Origin: Tubiluchus corallicola
Taxonomy: Eukaryota; Priapulida; Priapulimorpha; Priapulimorphida; Tubiluchidae
Reading direction: 5' to 3'
Assembly: GCA_030141605.1 (NCBI GenBank)
Contig: JAQGDQ010000516.1
Span: 93,160 to 157,159, forward strand
DNA length: 64,000 bases
Positions 37,573-50,023 of the stretch are shown here, one piece after another (the stretch's first letter is position 1; the number at the start of each line of letters is the position of its first letter). The notes below the pieces were generated by a model. The model ran no database searches. It was not told the DNA's origin and worked only from the letters and a program-made list of their open reading frames with translations. The translations under genes and the position numbers were made by a program.

Positions 37573-38476
37573 CATGCTAAGATAACATGCCTTTATTCAA
37601 AAATTACACAATCCTACAAATGACTATAGTATGACCTACTTCACAAAACCAATAAATTTTTAATTTGAAACGACAACAGAGTAGTAAAGATATACTGCTT
37701 GCTTCTTGAAAAATGACTGTTTACCTGGAGCAATTTTTATGAATAATTAATACCATGCAATTACTTTAAATTATAAAGATGAAAAATATGCAAATGATTT
37801 AAAAATGTAAAGTGAAATCTATAAGCTCAGGCAAGAAAACAGCAATTTTTATAGCGCACAATTCTGATGCAGAAAATTCTTAACTGTACATTTATTTACT
37901 GTATACTAGTTCAAGGTTAATAACAATCTAACTGAAGATTGCTTTTAAACTGGAAACAAGAATCGTAGTACTGTAGAATGTTTACATCCAAAAAGGCTGC
38001 ACAAAATCAGTTTTACAGACTGCTAGAAACTACAGTTATGTTGAATCTACCAAATTATAATGCCATGACTGCAAAGAGCAACACTGATCCAGAATTTACT
38101 GCGAAAATATATTTAATGTTGAAAATTTCACATTATCAATTTTCATTCGAAATGCAACACATTTCATTGAAAACTAAAGAGTAAACAGGTTGATGTTAAA
38201 GAATGAATTCAACAATCAGGTAACGAGGTAAACGCTACACACTATCAAATGACATTTGCAAGCGAGCAATATCATTAAACTGTGATATCAAAAAGTTTCA
38301 GTCTAATTTACAAACACCAAGAACTTGTAGTTAAGGCTTCAACTCAATAAGAAACTAACTATAAACAATTTTCCAGATTCACACGATGGATCAATGGAGA
38401 ATTCTAAACTTCTTCTGACTCACTATTTGCAGATATTTTTCATGCTTCAATTCCAACTAAAAGTTAATCTTCTGCC

Positions 38477-38482
38477 TTTATT
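38477..38482 (-). terminator. Candidate polyadenylation signal of PGRMC
   Basis: TTTATT on this strand is AATAAA on the minus strand, about 205 bases past the PGRMC stop codon. This gives a 3' UTR of roughly 230 bases. Confidence 0.4.
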
Positions 38483-38685
38483 GTGATGTCTGAGTACCTG
38501 GCTACATTAGGTAAAAGATACCTCACACCCGCTTGCATTAAAGTTGATTAGCAATCAGTATTGTCTATCAGTAATGGCAGCTGTACTGCAGAAACATTTT
38601 GGATAAAAAAATATGTATATATCTAGCAACATATAGCTATGCAGGAAAACAAAAATTTATCTGTCAAGCCAATAACAACCATAAA

Positions 38686-41600
38686 CTAGTCCTCTTTCTT
38701 GTTTGGTAATTGTTCCTCTTCATCTTCACTATACTCACTAGGCGCTTCTCCGGGAGCTAATAATTTGCCTACATAATCATATTTTTCTGAAAACGAATAA
38801 AGCGTTTTAATAAAACCATGTATTAGGATACATGTTTAATACTGACACTTGCAAATTGAGATGAAATGGACCACTAAAAATTACAGATTAACATTTAGAT
38901 AATTATTTGAAGATTTCAGTCACACAAATGAAAGTAAATAATAGTTTTGTGCATGAAACTATTGCTGTCAAATGTCAAGTAAATCAATTAACAATACAGT
39001 GGTCAAATCCAGATCAGACAATATCTGCAGTGTAAAATTCATCCAACTTATCAGCACCCAACTTACAATTTAGCATATATCTCTAAATAATCTAAAAGGA
39101 AAACAAATGCATTCTCCAGTTAGGCATCTATAGTGTAAGTGGTAGTGCATCTCTTGGTTCCTAAATATTACATATATATTTCAGATTTTAATTTCATATA
39201 TGTTGCGTGACCATAATTGCATAATTCACTGATTCAGACTGAACATTAGCAATACATACCAAGGCAGCAGTTAACATCAGAAAAAATGGGAAAATCTATA
39301 TTACATGGGATAAAATGGAACTTGTTAACACATATATGTTTCGAAAGAAAGCACAACAAGAGTCAGCATGTGCTCAGCCAGTACCTAGTTAAGTTCTTGT
39401 TAAGCTATGCACAGACATCATAGAGTGCCATGCATGTTGGGAATAAAAAATACGAAATAGCTACATATGACATAAATTTACCATTAAACTTAGTGGTAAC
39501 ATAACATTATCCATATTTTCGTGCTGAATCACAACAATGCTCTTGATAAAAAATATTAAATACAAGTCCATGGCCTACAAGACAAAATTACAAAAAGTGA
39601 ATAATTCATCCGTATTATGAATAATTCATCCGTATTATAAATACAACATCTTTTTCCACATGAACTGCTTGTGGGGAATTGATTGGAAAGCTTCTTATGA
39701 AGTTCCTGTCATTGCCCATTTTGAATTATATACACTGTGAAAGCAGACTAAGCAAAATTATGTGATTACATAAATCATACCCATAAACTGCATTTCCCAT
39801 TCTCGTATAGACTCCATCTGTTCCGAAGTCAGGTCAGACAAGTCATCATACTCTTCCTTAATTGCCTCTGGACTGACAGAAAATGTGGCAAGACCTCGCG
39901 AAGCATCTTTTCCACCAAAAATCCCATACGGACCACCTAAAGTCACATACACATCATAAAAATCTAAGCACTAACTTTAACATGTGCAAAACATTTGAGT
40001 CAGTTACTTATTATTATAGGCTTATAATTACATAACATTTGTTACATATTGTGTAATGGGTTTAAAGATGCTCCAGAAGACAACAACGTGATTAGTAGTT
40101 AGCACTGTCCTGACAGTTAAAATACAGTTATTGGTCTTCTTTTAATAGTATCAACTATAATATGGCTATTGAAGTAGAACATCAGGTACATAAGCAGTTT
40201 TAATTTGCAAATTGGGTACACATTCTCATTTTAGTTCTACAGAAAACAATCAAAAAATAAATTTGAAGCTGAGTCTTGAGGAACAGCAGAGTGGATGCTG
40301 TGTGTAATGAAGTTAAACAACACAGAGGCCTGTCAGTGAACAGATAGGAAACCTGGAAAGTTTCATTTATCACACTAGTGTTTGAAAGGACCAGTCTCAA
40401 TCTCGCTGAGACCACAGCCTCAGTTTCGATAGTCAGTTTCGGTGAGAATCGAGATAAGCTTGCCAGCAGGATGGTTTTACAATGTACACGTACCAAGTAC
40501 ACTCATATCTCGGGTTTGCCGGACCTCGCTTTTACGGGTATCGGGAGCTAACCCAGTGTATCGGGATTCACTCTGAATCAGTGACTCGGTGAATAGTCAG
40601 TCTCGGTGAGAATCGAGATAAGCTTGCCAGCAGGATGGTTTTACAATGTACATGTACCAAGTACACTCGTATCTCCGGTTTGCCGGATTTCGCTTTTACG
40701 GGTATGGGGAGCTGGCGGGCTGCCACTTTGTTTACATCACTACAATTGTGTAACCACGTGTATATCTCTATATAAAAATATAGAATCAATTATGTGGACT
40801 TATCTGAGTCAAATGCCAACAGTTTGTATCTACTTTTGCATCGGACCAACCCATACTAGACACTTTTGAGACAATCTGGCAATTGATTCTACACTACCGC
40901 GAGTCTAAAACACTGCAAATACTGTATTAGCATAGTATCGGTAAATGCGGGCAATTGGCAGATTCGGACGGACGTCTCCTCAGTTTTATCTGGCAAACCG
41001 AGATATGAGTGTGCATGATTGCAAAGTCAAGTATGGCATAGATGTTGATGTAATTTTACAAAAACCAAAGCAAAAGACAATATTTTTGTTTACTACAGAT
41101 TGTAGAGTTGTCTAGAGTAGACTAGCTTTAAAAATTTGTATGCCTAAAAACTAATGAATGGTAAACTCAAATTGCTTATAATAAAAGCCTTATATTAACA
41201 ATGCACGCCTGTCAATGCCTCGAACGGAATCATTACCATGCATTAATTTTAAAATAACTTATTATCGCATTACCATAGATTACCGTAATAGGACTGGACA
41301 AAGCCTATAAGTACACCCATTGCCCATGGTTTTCTTTCTCGTTATGCCTCTGTTTATGGTTTTCTCAATTATTACGTTAGTTTAACTTTGTTATTGTTGC
41401 TTTCTCTCTAAAGTTGTCTCTCAGGTGGAACAACTTTAAAGACGGAACAGCAATAAACGCAAGTTATAAAAAATATATGCATTTACCTGGCCCATAGAAA
41501 CGTTTTCCACGCGTTACATCAAAAACCTTGCCGTTCACTGCCATTAAAACTCGACCGTCGTCCCCCCGTCCATCGTACTGCTTCAAATGTTCAAGCGTAA

Positions 41601-41790
41601 AATCTTGCTTTTTTAACTTTGGCAAAGGTGGCTCAGCAGGGGTTATAACTTCGTCGGTTCCTCTACGTTTTAGAATTTTATATAGAAGCAAAATGCAAAC
41701 ACCTAACAATGCTAAATTCAATGGAGAAGTTATAATATCATTGAAAAACCTAGCCAAAAGTCCAGTCGCCGCTTCTGCTTGTTCTGCCAT
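38686..41790 (-). CDS. PGRMC1: Membrane-associated progesterone receptor component (PGRMC1/2)
   Basis: Three coding exons, 41790-41487, 39936-39781 and 38786-38686, join in frame to give 186 residues (vertebrate PGRMC1 is 195). The start at 41790 gives [10 protein letters not shown]; no upstream ATG exists in frame in this exon. A short luminal N-terminus is followed by one transmembrane helix (about 31-48, [15 protein letters not shown]), a proline-rich linker and a cytochrome b5-like domain. The domain includes [30 protein letters not shown] (the family's haem-binding tyrosines present), DASRGLATF and [10 protein letters not shown]. The tail is acidic (EYSEDEEEQ) as in PGRMC1, a CK2-type context. 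The family binds haem at the ER, supports cytochrome P450 reactions and sterol metabolism. I cannot distinguish PGRMC1 from PGRMC2; an invertebrate gene may predate both. Confidence 0.93.
39599..39638. repeat. 20 bp perfect tandem duplication in PGRMC intron 2
   Basis: TGAATAATTCATCCGTATTA occurs twice in a row. Short and isolated; probably a replication-slippage product. Confidence 0.8.
40431..40713. repeat. 119 bp direct repeat, period 164, overlapping a MITE end
   Basis: The block 40431-40549 recurs at 40595-40713 with few changes (for example ACACGTACC against ACATGTACC). It contains GGTGAGAATCGAGATAAGC, TACAATGTACRYGTACCAAG and the left terminus of the MITE below. Part of the insertion site and the transposon end were therefore duplicated together. 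Confidence 0.85.
40500..41011. mobile_element. Inverted-repeat MITE in PGRMC intron 1
   Basis: The left end CACTCATATCTCGGGTTTGC and the complemented right end CACTCATATCTCGGTTTGCC match, making terminal inverted repeats of at least 20 bases with one indel. TA lies just left (40498-40499); the right flank is TG, so the target duplication is not perfect. A second left terminus occurs internally at about 40664 because of the direct duplication. No transposase frame. Probably a Tc1/mariner-group derivative. Confidence 0.75.
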
Positions 41791-42076
41791 GTCTTCGCTT
41801 TCACCAGAAGAACACAATCGATATATATTTCATCCTTACACATTTTATTATAAAAAAATAGTAGCAAACGCTTAAAAATCTAGACGTGCAAAAATATTGC
41901 TACTGTATTCAGTGTTACATAGTTTTTTTTATTATTGGTATATTTGCGATGCTATTTTTTGTTATTGTTAATTAGTTGAGACTGCAAAAAATGCTGTACG
42001 TTTTTAGGGCTGCTACAGTACACACAATAACACATGTATGATAGTTTTGCAATTTGCATGTTCACTGCATGTCACA
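41791..42076. promoter_or_regulatory. Bidirectional promoter between PGRMC and RPP38
   Basis: The start codons of PGRMC (minus, 41790) and RPP38 (plus, 42077) are 286 bases apart, with no TATA box in a convincing place for either. Both genes are of housekeeping type, for which shared short head-to-head promoters are common. Inferred from spacing only. Confidence 0.6.
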
Positions 42077-43141
42077 ATGGCTGCTGCCAGTACGAAGTGT
42101 GTTATGTCTACTAAAACAGTGAGATGCATAGAAAGTAAAGAGAAGAATGCAAAACTTGACAGAGAAACACGTATGTCATTAAACAATCCATTTAAGATTA
42201 CTTGGCCAAGAATTGGGATTAAAGGGCGTGAAGAAATATTCACGGAATTGGAGAAATATTTGAGTTTTATTGGTGAATACAGAAGACTCATCTCGACCGT
42301 GAAGCACAGTCATTACATGAAGTATGTTAATGATCTAAAGAGTCTAGCAGCGTCTAAAAAACGAAAGCGATTTCGAAAGAAAAAGAACGAAATCAAGAAA
42401 GGAGTGGAAGATGTTCTACAAAAAGTTCAGTCAGAAAATACAGAACTGAGATTGAAGTATGAACAGCGATTACCAGTTGTTGCTGGTGTAAATGAAGTTA
42501 TTAGGCTCCTTGAGAGAAATGCTGCGCAGCTGGTTTTGATCGAGTCGACTATTCCTAACCTGTTGGGAAGAAATCTACTTGTTCTTTGTGCCACTAGAAA
42601 AGTACCTGTTATATGTCTGAATAATTTGAGTGAAAAGATGAAATTAATATTGGCTGTATCCAGCTGCCTTGCACTTGCATTTCCGAAAGACTTGCCCAAA
42701 CCTCAAACAATGGAAGCTAACATGTGCAGATTGATAGACTTTATTTATTTACGTGTCCCACCATTTAAAATAGACTGGCTGGATATTGCAAGTGTTTCAG
42801 AAAAAGATACTGAGCAGGCAGAGAATACTTCTCAAAGCTGTGTTACTAAAGAGTCTTTTCTAAATTTTGATCAAAAAGAAATTGTTTGTGGTAAAGCCCA
42901 TTCTGAAGGAACTGTGGCACTCTCAGATGGTGCATCTTCTCCTAAAAGGAAGCCAGTTAGTCTGATATGTGAAGCAGACATACCAGCAAAGAGAATGAGA
43001 GTACTATCTAACTCCAAGTCAGATGAGTTGAAAAAGGGTGTTTTAAGTCCACGTTTAAAGCCTACTGTTTTGAAATGCACGAAATGCAAGCCTAGCAAGA
43101 CAAAAAAGAAAGAAAAATACAAGTGTACTCAAAAAGCGTGA
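42077..43141 (+). CDS. RPP38: Ribonuclease P / MRP protein subunit p38 (L7Ae family)
   Basis: A single uninterrupted frame of 354 residues from the ATG at 42077 (MAAAST...). An upstream in-frame ATG at 42038 would add 13 residues. I prefer 42077 because the vertebrate proteins also begin close to the conserved SLNNP motif. Seen: MSLNNPFKITW near 32-42, a basic KKRKRFRKKK stretch near 93-102, then the L7Ae/Gadd45 RNA-binding region. That region has GVNEVIRLLERN from 137, LVLIESTIPN, LCATRKVPVICLNNLSEKMK and CLALAFPKD. The C-terminal third is lysine/serine-rich with a basic end (KCKPSKTKKKEK). The family binds the K-turn in RNase P and RNase MRP RNA and takes part in tRNA 5' processing in the nucleolus. 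The longer C-terminus than human (283) is low complexity. AATAAA at 43597. Confidence 0.93.
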   Translation: MAAASTKCVMSTKTVRCIESKEKNAKLDRETRMSLNNPFKITWPRIGIKGREEIFTELEKYLSFIGEYRRLISTVKHSHYMKYVNDLKSLAASKKRKRFRKKKNEIKKGVEDVLQKVQSENTELRLKYEQRLPVVAGVNEVIRLLERNAAQLVLIESTIPNLLGRNLLVLCATRKVPVICLNNLSEKMKLILAVSSCLALAFPKDLPKPQTMEANMCRLIDFIYLRVPPFKIDWLDIASVSEKDTEQAENTSQSCVTKESFLNFDQKEIVCGKAHSEGTVALSDGASSPKRKPVSLICEADIPAKRMRVLSNSKSDELKKGVLSPRLKPTVLKCTKCKPSKTKKKEKYKCTQKA

Positions 43142-45171
43142 TATCTATCTGTGCATCCGTGTTTTACAGTTATCCCAAGAAGAGCCAGAAGAAGAGAAAA
43201 TTTTTTTGAAAATTGATTTGTGAATTTGTAGCGTAAAATTACTCTGTCTAAGTCTGTAAAATTACTTCTGATATGAATTCACAGTCTGTTGAACCTTGAT
43301 GATAATGATATGTAACTTGAAGTGTACATACAATTTGTAAAGGCGAATTATTAGCCACTACATTTTCAGGGCTTGGCTTTTTCTATAAATGTTCTTGCAT
43401 CTTTCTCAACTGTTGCTACTGCCTTTTGTGAATTTTTTTTAAGTCTTTCATCATGATTATTAGATGTTGTTCACATGGTTCTTGTATTAGTTAGCACATG
43501 CATCCATATCAGTCCATATTTTCACATCATTACCTAGACTGCTTTCAAACGAAAACTAAAACTTATTTTTTGTATGTAATTCCTACTTCTGATGAAAATA
43601 AAGTATATTATGTAAACTAGATGTTGTTAATTATTACATTTGGATGGTAAGACTCTGCAAAAAGGTTTGCTTTTAAGTCATGATTATTTACACCAAACAA
43701 CTCATCTTGATGCAGGGGGATTTGTTTGGAGCGCACTAGTACACTAAGCCCAGTCTGAACAGCCTATGGAAAATGCATGAAAATTAAAATGATCCTGATC
43801 TCTCTTTCTGATTCTGCACAAAGTACCAAATTAAAATGTCTTGATTAAAATGATTCTGACAGCTAAGTTTTGAGTTTTGACAGCAAATTCTCATTGCCAA
43901 AATTGACTTTGAAGCACGTATGACAAAAAACGTAACTTGCATTATGAATTCGTTAATTAGAGGAATATAAAACGACTGTTTCTTTTTCATAAAGATACAG
44001 TATTCACAGAATCTATTAGCAGAGTCAATAATTTAATGTACTTGTATACATTTACTGCATATAAACGAAAGCGCCGGCTGTTAGCGCCACTCAGTAGCAA
44101 CTTGGCAAAACTTTCGCTTAGAACTAAATAAATCTGTTAAGTAGTCTGTAAACTTGTCTGGTTACGTAGCAACACCTTTATTAAGCATGCGTAGCACAAT
44201 TGCTCACTCTGTAAAATTATAGGTACCATGCAATAACAACAGTAACTGAATAGCGAACTATGAGTACAGTATAATACTGCTGTGTTATTTCAACGTGTTT
44301 TAAATTCTAGGTGCATTCATTTTGAATTAATTATTGTGTCCAGTTGTGAACGACCAGTCTATAGGAGAGAAACGCGCGAGTACTGTGCAATGTCGATGAT
44401 GCCAACATTTAAAATTATATCGAGTAGGCCTATACTTAACCGTTACGGGGATGATATGCATGAAAAAGTGTATTAATCGCTGTTTTAATTGAAAAGCGCT
44501 CAATTACGTTTACGTTGCTATAATATTATAGATCAATACGTTGTGTCTTCGTTGCTTTGTGACCTTCGTTACCTGGCTGGACATCAGCGATATGTTGTTG
44601 TCAATCTAGCACTGGGTGTCTTTATCAAGCAATAGAGACCAAACGTTTATAATATCTCATAACTTATGAGCTTTCGTGTACTTGTGTGTATTTTGTACCA
44701 GTATTTTGTATAAATAGCACGCCAGCAAGTGAACTATGAACACGGAGCTTAAAACTGAATATATTATTATGGTAGATTAGATAATAGTGCACGACACTGC
44801 CATGCACACAAGTGCGCGATTTTACAAGATAAGTGTCAGAAGCTAGGCGTGATTAAAACACATCTCTAGACTAGATTAGCCTAACTTTTGGCCTTTAATG
44901 ACGCAGGACTTATTTGATGTTTCGATTGTCGTGTTTAGGCTTTCACAGATTACGCGAATTTGCTCTGGTTAGCTACCCAAATTTTAAAAGGTGTGCATGT
45001 TTATTAAGCAACGTTTGTATACTGTGTAACAACGTGCACTGCTATGTAAGTAGTTCTTAAAACGTTTTTGAGGACTTTACCAGTAGACGTGTAGTGCATG
45101 TCGAATTCATATGGCATTGATTTTGCGGAGGGACCTTATCATTTTGAGTCATACAATTGAACTGTAGGAAA
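43142..45171. other. RPP38 3' UTR then intergenic sequence
   Basis: The first 480 bases are probably RPP38 3' UTR, ending after AATAAA at 43597-43602. The remainder is AT-rich with no recognised exon. Near the right end a TATA-like TATAAATAG at 44709 could drive the gene at 45172. Confidence 0.45.
44709..44717 (+). promoter_or_regulatory. Possible TATA box upstream of the 45.2 kb gene
   Basis: TATAAATAG stands 455 bases before the ATG at 45172. If used, it would give a long 5' leader containing a short upstream frame (14 codons from 44736). Weak evidence. Confidence 0.3.
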
Positions 45172-45639
45172 ATGTCTTTTTTAAAGTTTTGGCACGGCAA
45201 TTCAAAGGACAATAATAAAAAGAACAATATAATCTCAGAGAACTACAATGTTAATAATTCAGAATATGAGGACATGACTGAGGACACGACTGTCACAAAA
45301 AACATGAAGGTGAAACGCTCTGGTAGATATACCAAGCGAAAACCTCGGAAGAGCTTGGATGATGCTCATCCTGACTTCTATGGTATATACGATAGGGTAT
45401 ATACCAAGCAGAAACCTCGGAACAGCTTGGATGATGCTCATCCTGACTTCCACAAACCGTATAAGCGCTCACTGGAACAGGCAAAAAAAGAGGATATTGA
45501 AAATATGCGAGAAGAGAAGCACGATAACCAAAACGAAAAGAGCGAGGAAGCCAAGTATAACGATTCAATCGCAGAAGCCGGAATAGAAGCTTTTGGACGA
45601 CATCTTGGGATTACCGAGCAAGATATTGTGAAGCTATGA
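45172..45639 (+). CDS. Uncharacterised charged protein with duplicated 24-residue segment
   Basis: A single frame of 155 residues starts at ATG 45172 (MSFLKFWHGNSK). I do not recognise the family. The N-terminal 12 residues are hydrophobic/basic, with no clear signal peptide. Residues about 13-50 are Asn/Glu-rich. Then comes a basic motif, YTKxKPRxSLDDAHPDF, present twice with a 24-residue period and nearly identical at DNA level. A charged Glu/Lys helix-like stretch follows, and the C-terminus (AGIEAFGRHLGITEQDIVKL) looks folded and could be the conserved core. The two repeat copies keep the frame and the codons across 51 of 51 shared positions apart from a few changes, which supports protein coding. 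AATAAA at 45734. It may be the only or the last exon of a gene. Confidence 0.55.
   Translation: MSFLKFWHGNSKDNNKKNNIISENYNVNNSEYEDMTEDTTVTKNMKVKRSGRYTKRKPRKSLDDAHPDFYGIYDRVYTKQKPRNSLDDAHPDFHKPYKRSLEQAKKEDIENMREEKHDNQNEKSEEAKYNDSIAEAGIEAFGRHLGITEQDIVKL
45331..45453 (+). repeat. 72 bp tandem duplication inside the 45.2 kb gene
   Basis: ACCAAGCRRAAACCTCGGAA at 45331 recurs at 45403 and the match continues through GATGATGCTCATCCTGACTTC. The period of 72 bases equals 24 codons, so the frame is preserved. Confidence 0.9.
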
Positions 45640-48600
45640 CTTTAATGTTCATAAACAGCAGAAGACAGTTAATTACCGCATGACGCAAATCATGTATTTT
45701 TTGCTTTGTTCGGCATTGCAAATGGATGCTAAAAATAAAATGTGCATAAATCAGTGATGGTTGCAAATTAAATTCACCGGCCTGCAAATAAAAAAAATCG
45801 ACCGTAAGTGTGCCCACTGTATATACAATAACTTTGCTTAGTGTGCATGTAGCCTTTACATCGTTTCTGATAGCAAATTTAATGTAAATTTACCTAATTA
45901 TCCTTTATGAGCCTGGTGCACTTTTTTCTTTCGCGTCTAGTAGGATAGGCCTACGTTTCGTGAAAAAAGTTGCAATAAAGGCCTGTCTAATCATATACTC
46001 CTGGGTCCTGCAGAATAAAATGTTTATAAAGGGAAATCTTATCTTGCCATACATCACATGCCATATTTGGTATGCTGTAGCTTTTTGTTAAAATCTGCTA
46101 AAGATTAAAAGCATAAATTCCAAGTAAATATTTAAACTATAGTACCTAAACACTACTAACAGGCGAAATATCAGTTTATGCACTTAGAATGTTGACGTTT
46201 TTGTACAGAATAATTAATGTACGTTCTTTGAAAGCTTGTTAATCATGATGTACAATCATATTTGAATGTTTGTTGCAATAAATAAGTGAGAATGTGATAA
46301 ATATAAAGCCGCTTTCAGCCTTTCACCAAAATTTGTTTTGCATGCTTGCCTGCTAACACGTAGGCCTCCTTTGATGTCTGTTTGTACAGTAATGCCTGCG
46401 CATAACATTTAAATTTGACTAAAAAATTGTGTTGTTCACTTTTGGTTAATGCGGAACACAAGCCTTATGAAGTGCTGAAATTAATGTAATCGTTTCATAA
46501 AAATATATTATTATTTATATCTATCTTGCATCATTGATTTTTTATAAGAGTATATCGATGCTCTTAGACGAGATTCCGTTTATAGACAGGACTCTTTGTT
46601 ATGTATTATTACTGATGTTTGTAGATAGAATTTATCTGGCTGCTTTGCAATAATAGCACAGTTCTACGAGTATTATGAAAAGCACCTGTTAAGCAATATC
46701 GATTTGCATATACTACATTAAATGCAGAACAAAACTTGCTTACGGGTAAAACTACCAAGACGCAAGACCTAAGTGAAAGATTTAGGAAAGTTTTGTGAAA
46801 TGAAACAAGCGTAATATTTATTATAAGCCCGTTTTATTTAAATTCATGTGGCATTAATATTAACATATAGGTATAGTGATAATGATACAAATGAGTATAG
46901 ATTAATAAATAATAACTTGTATAGACACTATACGTGATACAGTTATGCCTATATAGTTAGGCCTATGATTATGTCCTCTTACACTGGCGGGTTTAGGGCC
47001 CAGAATAAGTATAGATATAATCTTAATATGTAGGTATATCTATGACTCTTCGAAGTCTTTTTGTAATAATGTAATTTAGGTTGCATGTATGTTGTATAGG
47101 ACTTCTTTACAATATGTAAACGTCTATCTGACTGCTAAGTCTATAACACGTAATTGGGCTCTTCATTAATACCTAGGTAATTTTTGTAATTCGGTTCAAT
47201 AACCGTGTCACTGTGAGTCTGTGGCCAATGAACTGAAGTGAACATTAATGTTAATGAGATAATGTACATTAGCTTCAATGTATATTAATAATATTCACTT
47301 CTTATGGAACCTGGGATCGAACAGCAGGTGTTCTTGCCAATATCATATTAAAATGGTTACATTTTGTTTCTTTACGTTTTCCTCTTTGTTAAGACTAGTT
47401 TTTACGCTTGTTGATAAAAAATTCACACTCGGGCAATTACTCTTTCCGGCATTTAGAAACAACGATTTTGTGGTGTAATCATAGTCGTATAACAAAAATG
47501 GTTGAAACGAGTTCGAGTATACACGCATTCACGCAGAAAATAGTTTATAATTTTCAATGAGTGTCGTCTGGGAACGTGCAGTATTGTTGGATTTGTCCCT
47601 AAAGCCACAGTTTAATTAATAGCAGAAACACCATAGTAGAAGTAAATATTAAGTTGATCAAGGCAATTTATAACGTCAAATGTGAAGTTAAATGGATCTG
47701 CACTATACGACTGACTGATTGATTTATTCTTTTCAAATAGTTTTACAATGTAATATAAGAGAAAGGGGAGAAGCCACCCAGACAGAGCACTTGAGGTGGC
47801 TCTCTGTTAACAAGTTACGATCAAATTTGCAATGTTGTAACAAGTTTTCATTCTCTAACAATGATGTAGAATCTTTAACATTAGAAGCATTAACTGTGTC
47901 CAGTTGAAGAATTCCAAATATCTACGATTCTGTTACAAAAAGAGAATTCGCAAATATTCAGTCTGCAGTAGTTTTATGTCCCCTGAATTTGTCTACTTTT
48001 TACTCAATTTATTGTAGCATAACTTTTCCCGTTATTTTATTCATTAGCTTTGTTATGTAACGTTGTAGTTCGATCTATCATCTCGGTTCCTTAGCCGCAG
48101 TATGGTAATTAATCTTGCTGTGTGTATATCTTCTTTTCGTTACCTGTTAATTCTATGCAATCATTTTATGATTATGACGTTATAGCCCTAAGCCGTACTG
48201 TGAACGAAACGACAAATTCGCCTAAAATTCTCGAAATCATAAATAACGAAAAACTTTTATTAAATTTCACGTTAATTATTACTCAGTAACTGCCAACTGA
48301 TCAAATTGTCTATAAACCTCCACAAATTCCATTCTGACTCAAAAAGAACCGAATATATGTCAATAATTGATTTACTTCTTGTTTTTCCTGCCTAATTTAA
48401 TTCGATTCTAAGAGAAATTAAGACGATTAATTTCTTCACGAATGAAAACTTATTTCTAGTGTAATATTACTTATTTTATAAAAATCCTGATGACGCATCG
48501 TACGATACTATGGAAGTAACATTAATCTACGGTACTATCACGACATTAATCTACGTACGTTACTTCATACATTAATCTTCGGGTTTGCTATGCGTGCTAC

Positions 48601-49900
48601 TGCGATACTTATTACCAAGGCTTGTAACCGCATTTTTGATACGTCGCACTGTGGTCTCAAAATGCACAATATTTCTATAAAAATTGAGTCATTTCATTTA
48701 TTACTCCGACTTCCATCTCACCTTTATATAAACTTGGTGAATTTCTCGATTAATTTATACGCTTTATAATGGCTGTAATTTCGCAGGTGCTGTGTGTGTG
48801 TTGAAGCTTATCGTGACTTGACTTGCTCTGTATGTTACAACCAACTATTTAAATTAGCATTTAAAATTAGGACCATTACTAATCTAATTTAGCACAAAGG
48901 TGCATGTAAAGCGATATTTATTACATCTGCAATAATTAGTTTATAACTTCCATAAATTAAACGCGTAAAATTTTCTTCTACATCAAGATGCACAAAGTTA
49001 ACACTTTCATAATGCGACTTTCAGTATAAATTTTTCATGTTCGTACAGTCACTACGCATACAGTTACTATAGTCTACTTCAGCCTACTTAATCATTTATG
49101 TTCGTCGACATAATCACGCGATATTCACATCATTTACAAACTGTTAGTTAGTAACTAATGTTGTCTGGCATTTAGGCCGACTTAGCAAGAGGTGTATTGT
49201 TTAAATTAGTCCATTAAATTAGTGCAACGTCATCTAGGCTTAACAGTTAGGTCTAATAACGCAAACTGTTTTATTTATTGTGCACTCAAACAATTAATGA
49301 CAAGAAGTAATCATTTTAGCTAGAAAAAAGGCTGGCAATTGAGCTGTCAAAGGCCCCGTAAAACATTTTGTCGGATGAACTGGATTATAATCAGTAATGC
49401 GAAAAAATCTACGTATTTTAGGGGGCTTTACTAAATGTCGAAAATGACGGAACTGATTTTTTCGCTTGGTGATTGCAGCCCCGATTCGCAAAATATAAAA
49501 CGCCGATCAGAACTAGATAGGACTTTCCGTTTAATGAAGGATTTGAATCGTCAAAACAAAATAGTTAAGCCGTTGAAGTACTGTGTTGAAATTTGGAAAT
49601 CATATGTAATATCACCGACCTCTCAACTAACTGACCAACTCTTGAAGCAGATACGCATGTTATAAGAAGGACCAGCAGCTTGGCGAACAACTTTTATTAC
49701 TTTTAAAAGCCACGTGCTGCAAAAATTGATTTTTGAATGCCTTTCTCAAGTCTACAGCTCGTCTACAGACCAGAAGCAAGGACAACTGTTCTCCCCAACC
49801 GTTTCTGAACTGGAGCAGAAAGCGCCCTTTTCTAAAAATATATAGTTATTAAAGAAATGAAGGCTAAACCTTATTGCGAGCCAGTCAGAAATATTTAGAT
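45640..49900. other. Gene-poor stretch, nothing recognised
   Basis: I found no exon with family resemblance. A 76-codon plus-strand frame at 49435-49665 (MSKMTELIFSLG...) follows an acceptor-like TATTTTAG but matches nothing I know. Around 48500-48580 the word ACATTAATCTWCG occurs three times at spacings of about 27-33 bases. Otherwise AT-rich and unstructured to the eye. Confidence 0.45.
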
Positions 49901-49903
49901 TAA

Positions 49904-49931
49904 TAACAACAACAACAACAACAACAACAAC

Positions 49932-50023
<92 letters not shown>

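Noticed and set aside
49435-49665. 76-codon frame MSKMTELIFSLG... after an acceptor-like site
   Set aside because: No family resemblance, no partner exon found and no polyadenylation signal close by; kept only as a note in the intergenic entry.
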